NCBI GenBank assembly: GCA_012064415.1
Contig: SSNU01000007.1
Location: 102,146-157,578, forward strand
Direction of reading: 5' to 3'
Source: Gyrodactylus bullatarudis
Lineage: Eukaryota; Platyhelminthes; Monogenea; Gyrodactylidea; Gyrodactylidae
Length of the DNA: 55,433 bases
A program made the position numbers and the translations under genes. A model generated the notes under the pieces. That model had not been told where the DNA came from and made no database searches. It saw only the letters and a list, made by a program, of their open reading frames with translations. This document shows positions 43,766 through 55,199 of this stretch, piece after piece. The stretch's first letter is position 1. Every line of letters begins with the position of its first letter.

Positions 43766-44453
43766 ATAAATCTGAAGGAACACTTGGTCTTCAGTACCAC
43801 CCTTGATACATTCAGAGACGAGGCTTAATAAATCAAGAAAACTCTCTATGGAAAATTTCAAGATGAATATGAATGTTCTATGTTCTGCACGAAGGAGAAC
43901 GACTCAAAATCCACAAGTTTTACTTTATTTTGAAAAGCCGAATTTTTTTAGCTTCTTTGGTAAAATTCGAATCATGTTGATCCCAAATACTTCCTATAGT
44001 ATTCTGGGAGAATTTCCAAATTTTGTAAAAGAATTGCTATATCTCATGTTAGAAATATAAAGTTTACCACAGATTTGTATATCCCCATACATAGATTGTT
44101 TTCCTAATTTTTTATTTCAAAAAATCATAGCGTTCCATCAGGACTTTTTTTTAATTCAAATTCTGCAATCAATCTTTTCGGAATTACTGAATGACTAGTA
44201 AATCGTAAGAACCTTTCACCCGATTCACTGTAACATTTATAGATATATATATTACATATTACTTATATATTCTTATTATATATTATATTGTAACACTGCA
44301 GTATAGTATGAGAAATTTCTAGCCAATCAGATAGCACAAGAAATTAAACATTTCTTCCCACCCTTAAACATTTATTCATTGTATTTTTATTCATAAAGAA
44401 ACTAAATAATTTTGTGAAATATGTTGAAAAATTCTCCCAGAACCTAACCCAAT

Positions 44454-45236
44454 ATGAATAGTACAAATGTTATATCTCACGGACCTCAGATAACCATATC
44501 AAACATGATTGTGGCCTGTACTTCAGGCACACTTATAGTTTTGTTTGCATGCTTGTTCAATGGAATTGTTGTACAGACCTTAGCATTTGCGCACAAAAGA
44601 AAAGGAGAAAAAAATACCAATCAGATTGTCACAAGAGCTCCAAGGACTCCGTTGGCCTCAGTTAATTCAGTTACTGGAGTATTTTTACTCAATTTAGCAA
44701 TTATCGACATTTTGAGTGCTATTATAAACATTCCGATAAACATAATTCATGATATTATTGTGGGAAAATGGCTCTTCGGTATAACTGCCTGCTATATTGT
44801 CATGTATACTCAAAGTTTAATTACTTATGTTTATGCATTAACACAGATTGTAATTTCACTTGATCGATTTTCTGCTGTTTATTGGCCGATAAATCGGAGA
44901 AAGATAATCTCATTACGTCATGCTCGAATCGTTGTCTTTGTCCTGTGGTTAATATGTGCTCTCATTAATATAGCTATAATACTAGTTGTTAAGCCGGCAA
45001 TCGACCTCAATCAGAGATGTCGTCAAAACTTTCGATTTATTGCAGATTACTTCCAAACAGATGAGACAGAAGTTGAACGACTCTACTCAATAGTGGATTT
45101 ACATATGCATTATATTATACCCTTGTTATTTCTTACTGGAACCTATCTAGCAATTGTCAAACGTCTTTGGGGTAGTACAGCACCTGGAACTTTAAATATT
45201 TGGCGGGAGGCCTATCAAAAGAAAACCAAGAAAAAG
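44454..45236 (+). CDS. rhodopsin-family (class A) GPCR, TM1-TM5 exon
   Basis: 261 codons from an ATG to a consensus splice donor (AAAAAG|GTAAGT at 45236/45237). Extracellular N-terminus with an NST glycosylation site, TM1 about 17-45, and TM2 about 73-98 with NLAIID (N80, D85). TM3 about 107-139 has the disulfide Cys (C113) and SLDRF (D137, R138, F139) in place of DRY. TM4 is about 156-178 with W165, and TM5 about 218-240 with P223. ICL3 is basic (KRLWG, QKKTKKK). This fits a ligand-activated plasma-membrane receptor coupling to G proteins, probably for a peptide or amine; I cannot name the ligand class. A CCCAG acceptor-like site lies 13 nt before the ATG. The 3' part (TM6-TM7) is not found as intact exons; see the next entry. 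Confidence 0.85.
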
Positions 45237-45299
45237 GTAAGTATTTCATATATATCTTCAGAAAAATATCATTTGATTGAGGATTTAAAATCATTCCAG

Positions 45300-45600
45300 A
45301 CTGCTTGTTGATTTTAATTCTTTGCAAAAGAGTTCCTAAAACTTTTCCCACTAAATTTTAGCTAACAATTACATTGTATGTTGACATTTTGACACTTGTA
45401 GCTTCTGTAGATTGAATGATTTTTTCATCTATTAAAAGTCTAAATTTCTGAAAACTATAAATAATCAGTCCTGAAGAAAATTCTATCCTTAAAAGCCAAT
45501 GTTCAATGAATTTTTCACATCTTGGGTAAATTCGTTGCTCTATGTGTTACACCTGTGTGAGATTATAAGAAAATTTGGGCATAACATGGGGGGGGGTATT
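45300..45600 (+). pseudogene. TM6/TM7-like remnants downstream of the GPCR exon
   Basis: After the splice donor, a TM6-like hydrophobic stretch (CLLILILCKRVP; relatives read about LLxxxLxxCWxP) occurs at about 45302 in one frame. A TM7-like stretch (FFTSWVNSLLYVLHLCEIIR) occurs at 45514-45573 in a third frame. The latter looks like the class A NSxxNPxxY helix with the NP step missing (NS-LLY), followed by a helix-8-like EIIRKF. Neither joins the TM1-TM5 exon in phase through an obvious acceptor. Either there are unrecognised small exons, or the receptor has lost its 3' end. Confidence 0.4.
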
Positions 45601-45739
45601 CTCTTAAAAAATATGCTAAAAACCATCTTCTTTATAGGTAGTACTCTCGTGAGTTGTTCGGAGAAAAAAAGATTCACCTTAGATATCATCCCAAATCCTT
45701 ATTTGTGTAGGAATATGAATATTTTCTGAAGAAAATATT

Positions 45740-46778
45740 TAAAAAAACGTCATGATTAAAATATAGATAATTTGAATGCTACTTTCGGCACCGAAATTGT
45801 TGAGAAAAAGATGAGGTTGACCCAAAAATTACATTCATCTTTTTAACAACAAACCCCCACTTGCAAAATAAGCAGAATTTTGCACTCTTATCACTCGTGT
45901 AAGTCTTCTTCTTTTTCCATTAAACACGTCACATGGTTTAAAATCAAGCAACTTTCTACTTTTACTAGGGGGGAAATTACTCTAGATCCATTCAAGACCT
46001 ACACATAATGCGAAGATGCGAATTTATGATTTTTTAGCCCTTTAATGTCCCAGAGAATTTAATTTTTCATGACTTGCATTCAATCTTTTGTCTATCTTAG
46101 AGTTTTTAAATACGCCTATTACGAATCTATAACCATTTTATCGCAATCGTGAGACTTTTTGAAATCTTTTCAGTGTTGACACCAATTTTTTGAAAAAAAC
46201 TTTAGCAGTAAAAAAGAATCATGATGTAATTTTTTATCTTTTTTCAATCTCGATCAATATTACGATTGAAATATTTACTCGCATTCTGGCTTTAAAATTC
46301 AGTCCCGATTATATGAGACACTTGTCAAATGTAGTTTATTCTACTTTCCCAAATAAGAGCCAAACTAGACTAAATTTCCTGATAATATATCTTTTGTTTG
46401 ACTATAGTTGTCAGACGAAATTATTAGTATTATTATTATTATTTAATCAGAAATAATAAAAATCATCTTTTAATTAAAACAAACAGAATACAGTATTTCC
46501 ATTTTTTCATTCATTCATGATGGAGTAAGATTACGTTATTTATCAAAATGTTCTCAGAGATCATATTACAAATTTTTAATGAATACATTAGCAAACTAAC
46601 TCATAAGAAGAAGTCCTAATTTTTTTATGAAAGTTTATTGAAATTCAGACTATAGATCAAAATCATCTTTTCATTGATTGATTGATAAGAATAATTATGT
46701 CTTTGTATCCTCCGGAGACATTATGGTCACGCCCTGATACTCTTCGTCAGTTAATATTGTACAGTTAATTATACAGCT
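45740..46778. other. unassigned interval
   Basis: No gene recognised. The plus-strand 88-codon frame at 46190-46456 is low-complexity. A run of 9-10 G residues at about 45588 precedes this interval. Confidence 0.4.
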
Positions 46779-47155
46779 ATTCTCGATGAATTTGGGAATT
46801 CAAATTTTTAATATTTTTTAAACTTTGAGTTGAAATTTTTGTTTATTTTAAGGTCTGAAAAAATGAATAAGAGTAATTATTTTGATGATCCTGAAAAATA
46901 AAGTTTGATTCTTCTCAGACCTTAAAATAAACAAAAATTTCAACTCAAAGTTAAAAAAAAATTAAAAATTTGCGCCATCTTGAACTTTAAAATGTTTCTA
47001 AAATTGTCAAAAAAACCTTTTCTTCTTAAATCAGTGAAAATGTACATTCTGAATCAGTTACCGAAATATCTTTCATAAATTCTGATACCTTGATGAAAAA
47101 ATGAGAATTTTGTAAAAATCATGAATTCCCAAATTCATCGAGAATAGCTTTAATT
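46779..47155. repeat. FB-A3 fold-back MITE, intact
   Basis: The terminus AGCTATTCTCGATGAATTTG at the left is mirrored by AATTCATCGAGAATAGCTTT at the right. The inner hairpin CAGACCTTAAAATAAACAAA is mirrored by its inverse, and CAACTCAAAGT occurs in both orientations. About 377 bp. Confidence 0.75.
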
Positions 47156-47299
47156 AACTTAGCACGGAGAATGCTTCGAATGTTTCAATGATCTGATCAA
47201 TACCTAATTTAATTATAGACTTGTTTGTCGATTTTAATCTGCATTGAATTGTTAAAAAGGAGAATTATAATTATCTTATTTTTCATGAATTTAACTATT

Positions 47300-47465
47300 C
47301 TGATCGGTCAAAAAACGTTTTTAATTTTTTAAATCTTATTACTGAAGCATAAAAAGATGTTTCGGAAGGAAATTTGGCTGTATGATGTTAAAATATTTGA
47401 AGATCACTTCTATCATACCAATAGGTGGTTTTTAGTAATTTTGGAAAATTTACTAATACACGTTC
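47300..47465. repeat. fold-back family C, half copy
   Basis: ATTACTGAAGCATAAAAAGA then GATGTTAAAATATTTGAAGA and TATCATACCAATAGGTGG, matching the right arm of the copies at 36470 and 52535. It contributes the start of a 103-codon plus-strand frame (47357-47668), which I therefore do not call a gene. Confidence 0.55.
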
Positions 47466-47820
47466 GTGAAGTCAATGGAATTGAAAATTTACAGAATTTA
47501 AAAACCTTAAAAGGTACTAAGAATCAAAAGGTTTCAGTAGTCCCACGAAATTGCCATCCAAGTCAAATGGACATTACTCCTAACTGGCACACACCTGATC
47601 AACACATAGAAAAACTATGTTTAATTTTCTATCAAATGAAGATTGATGATTTCCTCATAGGAATTTGAATTAATATGGAAATACAAAGTCATTTTAGATT
47701 ATAGACAGAAAACTAAAACTTTGTGAAATTTGTTTAATTTTGAAACATCAAAGAAAAGTTTTGTTTTCACTAGGGCCTCAAAAGTCTTTATAGTAATATT
47801 TTGACTGATGAAAGGCAAAA

Positions 47821-47990
47821 TGGTTAAATTAGAGAACAGTTGCCCCCCCCTCTTATTTCTCTCCAAGTTTACTTTGAATCGTGTTGGTCTTTTTATAAAC
47901 GATGACATGAAAACTCACAAAGCCGTTAATCTCTATGTCATTCAGAAAAATTACTGCAAAACAAGAGGGGGCAAATGTTCTATTTGAAGT
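47821..47990 (+). mobile_element. MITE B, copy 2
   Basis: About 170 bp with TGGTTAAATTAGAGAACAGT and a C-run on the left, ACAAGAGGGGGCAAATGTTC on the right. Slightly shorter interior than copy 1. Confidence 0.7.
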
Positions 47991-48581
47991 GTATTATTTT
48001 TCAGGTTCTATTGATCACTATAGATATAGATCAACTCAAAATATCTGAACGTAAAATATCTATCGCATCTTTACTTTACAGCGATTCTTTCAGTCTGGAA
48101 TGCATCTGAAATTAATTGCCTTTAGAAAATTGCAACATTTAACTTTTGTTGAAATTATCCAGGAAATAGTTTTAAACACTTTAAACGTGATTGCTTGTGT
48201 AAATAAAATTTTTCATCATTATTCCATTGAAAAAAATCTTGCACTCTTGCATTCAAATTTGGTAAACGATAGAGAAAATAGAATTCAATCACTTATCTGA
48301 ATAATAATTTTAGTGCAGAAATCTCTTGCTAGCTATGGGAAGTATTTTGAAGAAAAATTTCAGACGTCCCTTACTACTTTTATGGGGTTTGAGTTGAAAA
48401 TTTCAGTGTAATTGAGGGATCATGCTAAGTCCATGTGTCATAATTATGAGATCTAATCGTTGACTGATCAAAAACAACTTTGATCATAAAAAGTTTCATC
48501 TTTTTGTTAGCTAGCTTAAATTTTCAACAATAAAGAAAACTACCTTTTTACAGTTAATTGGAAAAAAGATCATTAATTATA
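47991..48581. other. unassigned interval
   Basis: No gene recognised. The plus-strand 66-codon frame at 48100-48300 has no family motif. Confidence 0.4.
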
Positions 48582-49319
48582 AACCTAATTGACATGAAGA
48601 TGAGAATTTCCTATTTTTACAAAAACTCAATATTTTTATCCAGAAAGTCAGGAAAAAATTTATTTTTTGGATTCCACTATGAAATGAGCTGATTAGTTTT
48701 GAAAACAAAAAAAATTTAATCTGACCGAAATTGAGCCGTTTTTCAAATTTCGGAAATGTTTCAAATTTCCACTTTTTCAACTTTCAAATCCAAAATCGAT
48801 TTCAAAGATTTGAAGCAGTTAAATATCGATATTCAGGACCAGAAGAATTAGACGAAGATTTCGAATTTGGCCGTAGAGTTTGAGAGAAAATTACTCTTTC
48901 CGAGAAAAAGTTTGATCTCTATATTTTGGATCATTTTCCCTCGTGATAATCGAAAAATTCAAATGGTTCGATTTCCCACCGTAATGACGAATTTCTGTGA
49001 ATTCCTGCAGGTGAATTCGAAATCTTCGTCTAATTCTTCTGATCCTGAATATCAATATTTAACTACTTCAAATCTTTGAAATCGATAAAAATTTTGGATT
49101 TGAAAGTTGAAAAAGTGGAAATTTGAAACATTTCCGAAATTCGAAAAACGGCTCAATTTTGGTCAGACTTAATTTTTTTCGGAAATTTTTTTTGTTTTCA
49201 AAATTAATCAGCTCATTTCATAGTGGAATCCAAAATATAAATTTTTTCCTGACTTTCTGGATAAAAATATTGAGTTTTTTGTAAAAATAGGAAATTCTCA
49301 TCTTCATGTCAACTAGCTT
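48582..49319. mobile_element. FB-A2 fold-back MITE, complete, TA-flanked
   Basis: Long inverted arms (about 48582-48870 against 49012-49319) around a spacer of about 140 bp. Left terminus AACCTAATTGACATGAAGAT, right terminus ATCTTCATGTCAACTAGCTT, TA at both junctions (48580-48581, 49320-49321). It is the best reference copy of the subfamily. The arms are highly similar but not identical. Confidence 0.82.
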
Positions 49320-49384
49320 TATATTCTTTAGGTGTTAGTTAATGTGAAAATTCCCTGATACAGTAGTAATATGTTCCGTCAGCT

Positions 49385-50022
49385 ACTACTAGTAAAGATG
49401 AATGATTGATCAATTTTTCCCATTTGAAATATCCTCAAGATGTTCCTTTCTTCATCAGCAATTTCAATTACTTACACTCTTTAAAAAGAATTAGGTCGCA
49501 TTAAATAAGCGCTACCTAAAGACAAGAAAGCCGAAAATGCTGAAACTGTTCTAACGCATAACTTCGTCGAATTTCGATTCCTTGATAATTTTCACTACTT
49601 GAAAAATAATAAAATATGGACAAATCAAAATCCCTGGATTTTTCGAAAATTTTTCGTCGATATTTGGTTCTCTTATTTCGATCCTGAAAATCAACTTTTG
49701 ATCACTCCCTCTCTTTGAAATCGATAAAAGTTTTCAGTTCAAATTTGGAAAAAATTGGATTTTAGAGAAATTTGAAAAATATAAATATTTTTATCTGTTT
49801 TAGTAGAAATATTCATTTCTTAGAGGATTTTGAAGACAAGTGAATAATGAGTAATAATAATAAATATTTTTCTTCTTTTTATTTTTTTCTTTAAATCTTA
49901 AAACTTGGCAACATGTGTTGGATTCTAAAATATCTTTAACGAATTCGAATTTATTAATGAAAATATCGAGATTTCTGTAAAAATCATAGATTCCAGACTC
50001 TTATATCAATTAGCTTCAGTAT
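49385..50022. repeat. FB-A1 with flanking sequence, duplicate of 23840-24427
   Basis: AAAGATGAATGATTGATCAA, CCTCAAGATGTTCCTTTCTT and GCATTAAATAAGCGCTACC match 23845-24000. It then continues as FB-A1 to its right terminus near 50022 (TTATATCAATTAGCTTC). The shared unit is about 600 bp, longer than one MITE arm. Confidence 0.65.
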
Positions 50023-50429
50023 TTGGAAATGCTTTAAGAAATCAATATTTGGAAGGAAGTCACAGAAGCACTTCTGACTCCATTCTGCGTACTGTGACAT
50101 TTAAAATACATGGTGTTTGGGAAAAAATTTAATTCACAACATAAACATTCAAAAAGTTAATTTATTAATCCAACTGGGCAATCTCAATTGGAAATTAATA
50201 AAATTGCAGTGAACGTGAAACGCATAAAGAATAAAAACTGGGCAATATTATTTCATACTCTATGGAAACATGATATGTATGCATTGTATCGTATACAAGA
50301 GTTTTGTTACTCTATTTATCACTAAAATATCATGATAATCCAAAAAATTAATACTACTCAACTCAAGTGTGAAAGTGATCACCCAAAATAAATCAGTAGA
50401 TGGAAAAATATTGAATTTAGCAGTGAAAT

Positions 50430-50822
50430 TTCAATTTGGCTCCAATATCCCATTTATTCGAACTTTGAACCAAAATTTTTTATTTATTTGAAAATGGGAG
50501 GTTGATCGAAAGGGGGTTTTCAGGATAAAGATTAGATAATAAAGCTGAACAGCACCGTCAATTTACCGACAGTTTTCGAGAGATTTTGAATTATCAAATA
50601 GTAAAAATGATCAAAAGATCGAATTTCAGCTCCCAAACGATAATAAGGCTATGCATCAGATATTTTTCAGCAAAATAATTTTTTTTCAGAATTGTTTTCT
50701 TCAAATGGTACAAGTGGGCAACATGAGTAGGATTCCTAAAAATAATAAATTCGAATTCTTGATGAAAACATCGAGATTTCTGTAAAAATCATAGATACCC
50801 AACTTCATCTCAATTAGCTTTA
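50430..50822. repeat. FB-A1 fold-back MITE, right part
   Basis: TTCGAACTTTGAACCAAAAT, TTTCAGCTCCCAAACGATAA, then AAATGGTACAAGTGGGCAAC and the terminus ACTTCATCTCAATTAGCTTT. The left terminus is missing. Confidence 0.65.
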
Positions 50823-50829
50823 TATAGGG

Positions 50830-51414
50830 TATACTAAATTTTATAACTTTTTTGGCCATTCGCTTATTCAATAGAGAATTAAACTTTGAGAAAAAAAATC
50901 CTATCGGATTAAAAATTTTAAATTTTGTTCTGATAAACAAAGCTCATTTGAAAATTACAATTTTTAAATCCGCGCCACACAATTTTTAATGATAAATGAT
51001 AAATATCACGTTTTTGAGCACGCAGCATATCTTTACATATTACTCTAATATATAATTGTATTTGGGAGTCGCAAATTGGGACCCACAGATTGTTTACTAG
51101 GTAAGTAACTACATAATATCAATCTCGAATTTTTCTGTCTTATACAGGAAAACTGACAAATTTCCCAAAGTTTAATAATTCTCTTAATATTGAACATTCC
51201 GTCATAAAGTAATCTCCAACAATGCCATGTATGAATTGAGTTAAAAAGGGGAAAAAAATTTACTAATTATTCAACCTATTTTATTCTGAATTCAAATTTT
51301 TTCATTCTTAATTGATAAAATTTCAATCTAAAAAAAATGAAATATGAAAAATTTTAACTAGCAGTCTTAATATTAAAATATATTACACAGTAGAGTAGGC
51401 CAAATTTTTCAACT
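50830..51414. other. unassigned interval
   Basis: No gene recognised. Confidence 0.35.
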
Positions 51415-51850
51415 TTTCCCAGCCTTAATCTCATTTTGAAGATTATCGAAAACTAAGCATTTTTTCCTATAAAACCATACGTTTTCGAGTTTGTTCTGAT
51501 ATACAAAATCTCGATTTTTGAACACGCGCCAGATTTTTTCAATGAATTTCACCACGAGAAAGGACAATATTGAGATTTTTTAATAGTTTCTGCAACATTT
51601 TGAATAAATATTGGGCTTATTGTAAATATTGAGTTTTTTTCACATGCCAGAAGAAAGTCCCAGGAAATTAGGGAAATTTTGATGATTTTAGGGAAAATGG
51701 TATTTTTGTATATCAGAACATGAAAAATTTTCATTTTGATTTTCAAAAATGTGTTTTTCATGGTTAAAACATTAATTTTTGATTAAGGCATAGAAAATTG
51801 TTCGGAGAAAATAAAATTTTTTATTACCTCAACTTCAACTCAACTTTATG
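51415..51850. repeat. dispersed repeat D (copy 3, longest)
   Basis: Joins the two shorter copies: its first part matches 13800-13930 and its last part matches 7225-7330, so those are fragments of one longer repeat. Non-coding. Confidence 0.55.
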
Positions 51851-51970
51851 TCTATTTAAGCATCTCGTAGGGAAAAAGTGTACCTCAATTAGGATACTGT
51901 AGTCCGTGAAGTATCAAAAGCCTAAAACACTTTTCGAGAATCATGCTCTGTAAAAAGTTTTTCATTGACA

Positions 51971-52118
51971 TATCTATACTTTTAAACACCTAAAAATCAG
52001 AAAAAAGATTATCTTATTTATCTACTCAACTTCTATCGATAGTAAGTAATTCATCAATGAAATTAATCTACAACCCCATCTTTTTTCTGATTTTTAGGTG
52101 TTAAAAAGTATAGACTAT
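51971..52118. repeat. short hairpin-forming inverted repeat
   Basis: Arms of about 39 bp (TCTATACTTTTAAACACCTA then AAAATCAGAAAAAAGAT, 51971-52009; inverse 52079-52118), one mismatch and one indel, loop about 68 bp. It may be a small MITE or a structured transcript. Confidence 0.55.
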
Positions 52119-52534
52119 CCAGTTTACACACAGTAACGATCAATAAAGTTTTACCTTTGGCGGCGCAAAAGAAAATTGCTGTGTATTTAATTTTTGAAAC
52201 TTTTGAGAAATTTTTTATTCATCAGGACATAAATTTTCTAATTCATATCTTCTTGTGAAAGAATGTGATATGAGTGACACTTGCTATAGAATTGCAAATC
52301 AGAAATAATTGAAAGTGAAACGAATATATGTCTTAACTAAAAAAACTGGTATTGTTCTGTTTCTTAATTAAGATAAGCGGATTCAATTTTGAAAAAGAAA
52401 AGTTTTGTCAAACAATTTTTTGTATCAAGATTTCTAACCATCAATACAAACTTTAAATCAGATCTACTAAAGTAGAGATTTAGAGAGGTTGAAACTTACT
52501 GTGAAACGATAAGCTCTAGACTTGAAAGCGATTT

Positions 52535-52760
52535 TCCAAAATTACTAAAATCGATATTATAGCATTAATCTTTAGGTATTTTAACACCAAATTTCGCTCC
52601 AAAACATCTTTTTATGTCAAATAAAAAACGTTTTATATCTGGAAATCTTAAAAATTTTGTATATCTTATTACAGAAGCATAAAAAGCAAAATATTTGATT
52701 ATTAATTAATTCCGTCATATCGATAGACAAATTAGGTAATTTTGGATAATTTCATCCAAC
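52535..52760. repeat. fold-back family C, copy 4 (short spacer)
   Basis: CCAAAATTACTAAAATCGAT and CAAATTTCGCTCCAAAACAT on the left; CTTATTACAGAAGCATAAAA and CATATCGATAGACAAATTAG on the right. Imperfect arms. Confidence 0.6.
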
Positions 52761-53102
52761 TCGATTAAGCTTTTAATGAATCGATCGTCATCTGAACCAA
52801 AAGAAGTACAATAAGATTTTTACTTTAGAAAAATGAAAGAAGATAAATTGAGGCCAAATGTAAATTTCTCAAAGCATCATCATCAATGGTGGCAATATTT
52901 TAAAAACGATACAATTCAAGAACTATTAGGTGAAAAAACTCTCTAATAAATAGCCACATTTGAGAGAAAGGTGATCAAGTTCACCTAGGCCACAAAACTA
53001 TGCTGTCTTCTCTAGGGTGTTTTAATAAAACGGAAAAACTTTTAATTAAGGCATTATTAATTAAAATTCTTCTTGCCTAAGATGTCAAGTAATCGAGCTG
53101 GT
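52761..53102. other. unassigned interval
   Basis: Nothing recognised. Confidence 0.35.
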
Positions 53103-53400
53103 CATAAAGCTAATTGATATCTATTATTTTTACAGAAATCTCAATATTTTCATCAAGAATTCGAATTATTTAATGATTTTTTGGGAATCCTACTCATTTT
53201 GCCCAAATATGGCCATTTTTCAAATTTCAATTTGTCGCCTGAATCCCATTTTTTCGTACTTTGAACTGAAAATTTTTTATTGATTTGAAAGTGGGAGGTT
53301 GGTCGAAAGATTTTTTTCAGGATCAAGATTAGACAAGAAAATCAATTCAACTGAATCTTATTTGATGCATATTATCGTTTGGGAGCTGAAATTCAACCAA
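53103..53400 (+). repeat. FB-A1 left half, TA-flanked
   Basis: TA then AAGCTAATTGATATCTATTA and TTTTTACAGAAATCTCAATA; runs to the CGTTTGGGAGCTGAAATTCA block. The right arm is absent. Confidence 0.65.
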
Positions 53401-54382
53401 CTTTATATGGGACAGGTAACTTTCTCAAGGCAAACTTCTATTATAAAGAGCATTCTCTCGAATGAACTACGAGTTACACCTACACTAATCTATTGAAAAG
53501 TTATGAGAATTTAGAGATGACTTTGTTTACGAACAAAAAAATTTACAGAAAAATTCGCAAATCTCAAGATAAATAGCCATTTCCGGGTTCTTTTTTGTAA
53601 GTTGGTTTTTGAAAAAAATACACATTCGTTAGTAGCGTATTCTGAAAAATTAAAAAATCTCCAATCTCAGCAATTTCACTTGAAAAAAATTCTTCTGACT
53701 CTTTAAAGGGAGGTTTTAAGGATTTTGGTGAGAATTGAAATTTTGAAGCATTTAAAGAGTTGACTCAAATTTTTGCTCTTATAAGGTATTCTAGAAACAT
53801 CCTGAGTGCTTAAATTCAAGAAATACAACTTAATTTCATAAAATTTTCTTGTTCTAATTTTTGGGATATTTATTGATTGCGAAAAATAATACATTTCAAT
53901 AATTAAATATTTTCTCACTCTTCATCGGAGAAGAGAATCTTTTAGATGAGGAGTTAGCGAATTTTTATGCCGACCTTGAATTTTGAATTCTTTTTAATTA
54001 GACACACAGACTGGGAAGATTTCCAATCTGTTTTTTTGTCACACACAGAAGAGATATAAAATTATAATAAATTTCTTTATCTCTCCCCCGTTTCAGTCTG
54101 AATTTTGAATTATTATTTCACGAATTTCTTTTCTCAAAATTTTCTTTGAATTCCATCACAACTAATAATTTGAATTTCCCTTAATTGAAATTATTTCTCA
54201 ATATCTATGCCCATATGAAAAAGTTACAAAATCATTTATCACTAATTACGAATTTTATGAGAAAAATAACTGCTCATTCAATTGGATAATTGATTGTTTT
54301 CATTTCAAGTTTTAAATCGAAATTTTACAAAATTATTTATTTTTAACATACGAAATAGACCTGCAAAAGGTATATAGTAGAT
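53401..54382. other. unassigned interval
   Basis: No gene recognised. GCATTTAAAGAGTTGACTCA near 53747 matches the TIR end of the MITE at 9853-10328. Confidence 0.4.
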
Positions 54383-54489
54383 ATGAAGGTGAGAATTGAG
54401 TATTTATCTCCGGATAACTAGGAAGCAAATTTTAAATACCTATTTTCCCGAGTGAATCTTAATGAAAATATTTTAGTTCTTGTAGTCAT

Positions 54490-55191
54490 TTGCAGTTTCA
54501 GAGATTTGCTATCACTTCAAAAATGGCTGATCTTTCTTTTATTGGTTCAATTAAGATTATACCAACTATGAATATTTTCTGCCTATTAATTTATGATGAA
54601 TTTGAATATTTGTTCGAAGCTGAGAAGCCAGGAGAATTATACATTTTTTCATTCAGTCGGGCATTCCACTTCTGTGGGAAATTATTCAATATTTATGAAT
54701 ATTTAAAAATTTAATTATCTATTTATCCCTAACTCAAATTTATATATAATGAAATTATCTTCTACTTTTTCATCTTGAATTGTGGTCCTACAAGAATGTC
54801 TCGTCTCAATTATCTACCCCGATTGCAAAAAATGTTAAGATCATTAGCCTTAACTTTACCAGTTATTCCCTCAGTTCTGAAAAACCATTTGAAAACTTTT
54901 CATTATTGCATCAGGGCTCAAAGTTATAAGGCTGGACATAGTATTTTTCAAACTTTTTCGATCTCAAAAAAATATTCTTGGATATTCCATTTCTGTATCA
55001 CTTGATAAAGGCTTGATTCCAAAAATCACCCCAAAGGAAATTTTTTTCCATTATACAGCCCAAAAAATTTTTTTTAATAATAATAATTTCTCTACCCATT
55101 TTTTCAGCGCTTGATATTTTACGGCTTTCGCATGGTCTTTCATATTTTTAACCTTCAAGTTCCGACTCCATCAGATTTTCGACGTCACGGA
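54490..55191 (+). CDS. possible multi-exon gene of unknown function
   Basis: Three consecutive plus-strand stretches look more protein-like than nearby chance frames. The first is 54523-54714 (MADLSFIGSIKIIPTMNIF to LFNIYEYLKI, preceded by TTTCAG). The second is 54796-55005 (MSRLNYLPRLQKMLRSLALT, then HSIFQTFSISKKYSWIF). The third is a short frame after a strong acceptor ATTTTTTCAG at about 55107 (RLIFYGFRMVFHIFNLQVPT then PSDFRRHGA and stop). I see no known domain and cannot prove splicing between them. One or more may be chance. Confidence 0.22.
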
Positions 55192-55199
55192 GCATGATA

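Noticed and set aside
45157..45351. Minus-strand 64-codon frame
   Set aside because: Antisense to the GPCR exon and its splice donor region.
47357..47668. 103-codon plus-strand frame
   Set aside because: Its first third is fold-back family C sequence; the rest shows no recognisable domain.
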